DNA of 6,125 bases from an uncultured Alphaproteobacteria bacterium (lineage in GTDB: Bacteria; Pseudomonadota; Alphaproteobacteria; Rs-D84): the NCBI GenBank assembly GCA_937900435.1, contig CALCEG010000177.1, positions 1 to 6,125 of the forward strand. The letters are read 5' to 3'. Of the stretch, positions 3,377 through 6,125 are shown piece after piece. The notes beneath the pieces were generated by a model. That model saw nothing but the letters and a program-made list of their open reading frames with translations. It did not search any database and was not told the origin of the DNA. The first letter of the stretch is position 1; each line of letters begins with the position of its first letter. The position numbers and the translations under genes were made by a program.

Positions 3377-6125
3377 ATTTTCCCCATACGGGTTTGATTA
3401 CATATTCTGCAACCAACGGCACAGACAATTTTGCGACGTGTTCCATTTCGTGCTTAATTTGTTTTGCGAAAAATTCGGCATTGTCTGCGGCACATTCCAA
3501 GACGATTTCATCGTGGACTTGTAAAATAATTTGAATTTTATCTGCGTTTGGTTGAATAATTTTGTTATTAATTTCAACCATTGCGCGTCGCATTAAGTCC
3601 GCTTCGAATCCTTGAATTGGCGCATTTATCGCTGCGCGCATTGCATACGCGCGCGTGCGCGGATTGTGTGTTTCGGGCAGTTCGATTTTACGTCCCCATG
3701 GTGTCAGCACAAAACCGTTTTCACTGACGAATTTTTTTGTTGTTTCAATATATTCGCGGATTTCTGGCAACCCTGCCATATAAGAATTTATGATACTTTG
3801 TGCCTCTGTGCGTGACACGCCCATTTGTGCCGCCAGCCCAAACGAAGAAATCCCATAAATTATCGAAAAGTTCACAGTTTTTGCCGCGCGCCTTAAATCT
3901 GGGGGGACAGGTTGGTCATCTGGTATACCAAATATTTTTCGTGCGGTCTGAATATGAATGTCTTCATTTTTATTAAAGGTTTCTTTGAACGCGCGCACAT
4001 TCGCGATATCTGCCAGCAATCGCAGTTGTATTTGTGAATAGTCAACAGAAATCAAGACACGATTTTCAGGCGCAACAAAGCACTTTCTAATTTCTTCGCC
4101 CAATGCGGTTTTTATCGGTATATTTTGCAAGTTTGGGTCGCGGCTGGACAGTCGTCCTGTATTTGTGCTGGTCTGTAAATATGTTGTGTGTATTCGGCCG
4201 TCTGGGGCGATTTGGTGTGGCAATGCGTCCGCGTATGTTCCAGCCAGTTTTGCGATTGACCGCCAATTTAGTATTTTTTCGATAACGGGATGAGCATCCA
4301 GCAATTCATTCAAAGAATCCGCATCTGTTGAACGTTTTTTGTTTGCAGGCAACATCAGTTCATCAAACAGCACTACACCCAACTGCTTTGGACTGGCGAT
4401 ATTAAATTCGTGTCCTGTTTGTTCCCATATTTGCTGTGCCAGCGTTTGCATTTGATTATGAAATACGCCGGATAATTGGTTTAATTTTGTTTTATCAACC
4501 AGAACGCCATTTCTTTCCATCTGCATTAAAATCGGCATTAACGGCAAATCGCAGGTTTCATACAAGTGCTTTAATTGTTGGTTTTTATCTAATTCGACCT
4601 TAAACTTGTCATACAGTGCGCGACACACACAAGAATCTTCGACCGCATACATTGCCACAGATTCTATTGGCAACATATCAAAGTGCATATCAGCATCTTT
4701 TGTTTTTGGTGGAAATAGGGCAGAAAACGCGATATTTTGATGTCCCAGATATTTCACCGCCAGTTCGTCCAGACCATGTCCATGTCGCGCCCCGTACAGC
4801 ACATACGACATCAGCATTGTATCGTCATACGGCATAATTTTTGCGGTATCCCAGCCTTCGTTTTCCATAATATGAAAGTCATATTTCAAATTATGCCCGA
4901 TTTTCAAGACGTTTGGATTGGTCAGTACCGGCCACAGTTTATCAAAAACATCCGCCAGATTCAGTTGCTGGGTTGTGTTATCATTTGTTTCGAACAGTTC
5001 ATTGCTTGGCTTGCGGTGGCGTACAGGGATATACGCACCGTCTGTTTCACTGATTGCCAGCGAAATTCCCACGATTTTTGCCGACATCTGGTTTAACCCA
5101 GTCGTTTCCGTATCGATTGCCAGAACTTTGCCAATTTTTGCGATAAACGCACCCAGTTCATCAACAGTGGTTATAATTTTTGGGGTAATTTTGATTTGCG
5201 TATGATTGACAGGGGAATTTTCGGCTTCTGATGGTATTTCGCACGCATTATTTGGAAACTCAAAGGCCAGTGTTGTTTGTGTTTTGTCGTTGTTTTGTAC
5301 AGGGAACATTTTTTCGATTTTTGTAATCAGCGAATTGCTTTCGATTTGCGTACGCACAAAATCAACCGCCCCTGATGTATTGAAAACAAAAGGCGCAATT
5401 TTCAACCCGGACAAATCGACATCGTCTTTCAGTTTTACCAGTTGTTTTGAAACGTATGCCAAATCGCGATTATCGCGCAACAGCCCACGAATACGTTCAT
5501 TTTTTACATTGTTCAGATTATCGTACAGATTATCCAACGATTGAAATTCGTTAATAAGTTCTGCGGCTTTTTTTGGGCCGATTACCGGCACACCTGGGAC
5601 ATTATCAGACGAATCCCCCATCAACGCCTGGACATCGACGACCTGTGATGGTTTTACCCCGAATTTTTCCAAGACCTGTGGTTCGTGTATTTCGCGGTTT
5701 TTCATTCCGTCATACAGGTACACGCAATCAGACACCAGTTGCATCAGGTCTTTATCGCCTGTGATTATACGCGTCTTGGATTCTGTACCGCAGTATTGTT
5801 TTGCCAAGGTTGCGATAACGTCGTCTGCTTCGACCCCTGGGACGCACAGCACAGGCATACCCATTGCCCCCAAGCATTGCTGCACCATTTTAGATTGCGC
5901 GATAAGGTCTGCTGGTGTTTCGGTACGATTTTGTTTATATTCTGGGTATATATTTTGTCGGAACGTCTGCCGCGATGCGTCAAAGACACACACGACCTTG
6001 TCATCTGATTTCAGTGTTGATAAAATCGGCAGAATCATATTCAAGAAACCATACACTGCGCCTGTTGGCGTACCGTCTGCGCGTGTCAACCGGCTGTGCA
6101 CCCCATAGTACGCACGAAACAACAA
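3375..6125 (-). CDS. polA: DNA polymerase I, N-terminus beyond the window
   Basis: 916 residues are visible; comparison with E. coli PolA (928) shows about 15 N-terminal residues missing, including the first metal-binding Asp of the 5' nuclease, so the TTG at the edge is taken as internal. All three domains are present. The 5'-3' nuclease (about 1-270) shows FDASRQTFR, GVEADDVIA, TGDKDLMQL and MGDSSDNVPGVPVIGPKKA. The 3'-5' proofreading domain (about 315-510) keeps its catalytic residues: D338/E340 in AIDTETTGL, N412/D416 in HNLKYD, and Y493/D497 in YAVED. The polymerase domain has TGRLSSRDPNLQNIP, motif A VDYSQIQLR (D695), the O-helix RRAAKTVNFSIIYG (R745, K749, F753, Y757) and motif C QVHDE (D872/E873). 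Role: Okazaki fragment maturation and gap-filling repair. Odd points: Gln700 replaces the steric-gate Glu (E. coli E710), Ser754 follows the O-helix Phe where Gly is usual, and APIQGFEAD replaces the usual QGTAAD-like motif. It is convergent with acpS. Confidence 0.98.
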   Translation of the reverse strand: MLFRAYYGVHSRLTRADGTPTGAVYGFLNMILPILSTLKSDDKVVCVFDASRQTFRQNIYPEYKQNRTETPADLIAQSKMVQQCLGAMGMPVLCVPGVEADDVIATLAKQYCGTESKTRIITGDKDLMQLVSDCVYLYDGMKNREIHEPQVLEKFGVKPSQVVDVQALMGDSSDNVPGVPVIGPKKAAELINEFQSLDNLYDNLNNVKNERIRGLLRDNRDLAYVSKQLVKLKDDVDLSGLKIAPFVFNTSGAVDFVRTQIESNSLITKIEKMFPVQNNDKTQTTLAFEFPNNACEIPSEAENSPVNHTQIKITPKIITTVDELGAFIAKIGKVLAIDTETTGLNQMSAKIVGISLAISETDGAYIPVRHRKPSNELFETNDNTTQQLNLADVFDKLWPVLTNPNVLKIGHNLKYDFHIMENEGWDTAKIMPYDDTMLMSYVLYGARHGHGLDELAVKYLGHQNIAFSALFPPKTKDADMHFDMLPIESVAMYAVEDSCVCRALYDKFKVELDKNQQLKHLYETCDLPLMPILMQMERNGVLVDKTKLNQLSGVFHNQMQTLAQQIWEQTGHEFNIASPKQLGVVLFDELMLPANKKRSTDADSLNELLDAHPVIEKILNWRSIAKLAGTYADALPHQIAPDGRIHTTYLQTSTNTGRLSSRDPNLQNIPIKTALGEEIRKCFVAPENRVLISVDYSQIQLRLLADIANVRAFKETFNKNEDIHIQTARKIFGIPDDQPVPPDLRRAAKTVNFSIIYGISSFGLAAQMGVSRTEAQSIINSYMAGLPEIREYIETTKKFVSENGFVLTPWGRKIELPETHNPRTRAYAMRAAINAPIQGFEADLMRRAMVEINNKIIQPNADKIQIILQVHDEIVLECAADNAEFFAKQIKHEMEHVAKLSVPLVAEYVIKPVWGK

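Noticed and set aside
4737..5096. 119-codon plus-strand open frame inside polA
   Set aside because: It lies opposite a polA region that encodes intact conserved proofreading motifs; it has no ribosome site or family match. Other opposite-strand frames in polA and corA were rejected for the same reason.
1..6125. CRISPR array, insertion sequence, attachment site or multi-gene defence system
   Set aside because: No spaced repeats, transposase or integrase genes, terminal inverted repeats, duplicated tRNA end or defence-type domains were seen.

Overview
The window is ordinary AT-rich bacterial chromosome with short intergenic gaps, standard-code genes (TAA, TAG and TGA all serve as stops) and good Shine-Dalgarno sites. 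Gene content and sequence style suggest a proteobacterium, most likely an uncultured, small-genome, possibly host-associated alphaproteobacterium. Pointers are the proteobacterial form of AcpS (SLTD near the C-terminus, like TLAD in E. coli), a full-length proofreading DNA polymerase I, and a proteobacterial-type tRNA-Pro(GGG) with encoded CCA. This placement is inference. I see no mobile element, CRISPR array or phage module.

Layout: (1) 1-456, plus strand, the C-terminal third of a ComM/YifB AAA+ protein, cut by the window edge. (2) 468-1352, minus, a CorA-family divalent cation transporter, convergent with comM and with a good promoter. (3) 1498-1941, plus, an unrecognised protein with one N-terminal membrane anchor and six cysteines outside the membrane, divergent from corA. 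(4) A bidirectional terminator at 1950-1977, shared with (5) an unrecognised soluble 153-residue protein, 1991-2452, minus. (6) tRNA-Pro(GGG), 2546-2622, minus. (7) A 142-bp divergent control region with a repeated 13-mer and a 12-bp palindrome. (8) 2765-2869, plus, a 34-residue lysine- and cysteine-rich mini-gene with its own promoter, ribosome site and terminator. (9) 2979-3356, plus, acpS with a GTG start. (10) 3375-6125, minus, polA, nearly complete, lacking only about 15 N-terminal residues beyond the window.

The genes do not form one operon; nearly all neighbours are convergent or divergent and each seems to be its own transcription unit. The known genes serve housekeeping roles: DNA uptake/recombination (ComM), Mg2+ transport (CorA), translation (tRNA-Pro), activation of acyl carrier protein (AcpS) and DNA repair/Okazaki fragment processing (PolA).

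Most worth a second look are the glutamine at the family-A polymerase steric-gate position (E710 in E. coli) together with two further active-site substitutions, the cysteine-rich mini-gene with its repeat-bearing promoter region, and the two unrecognised proteins. I did not find a convincing multi-gene novel system.
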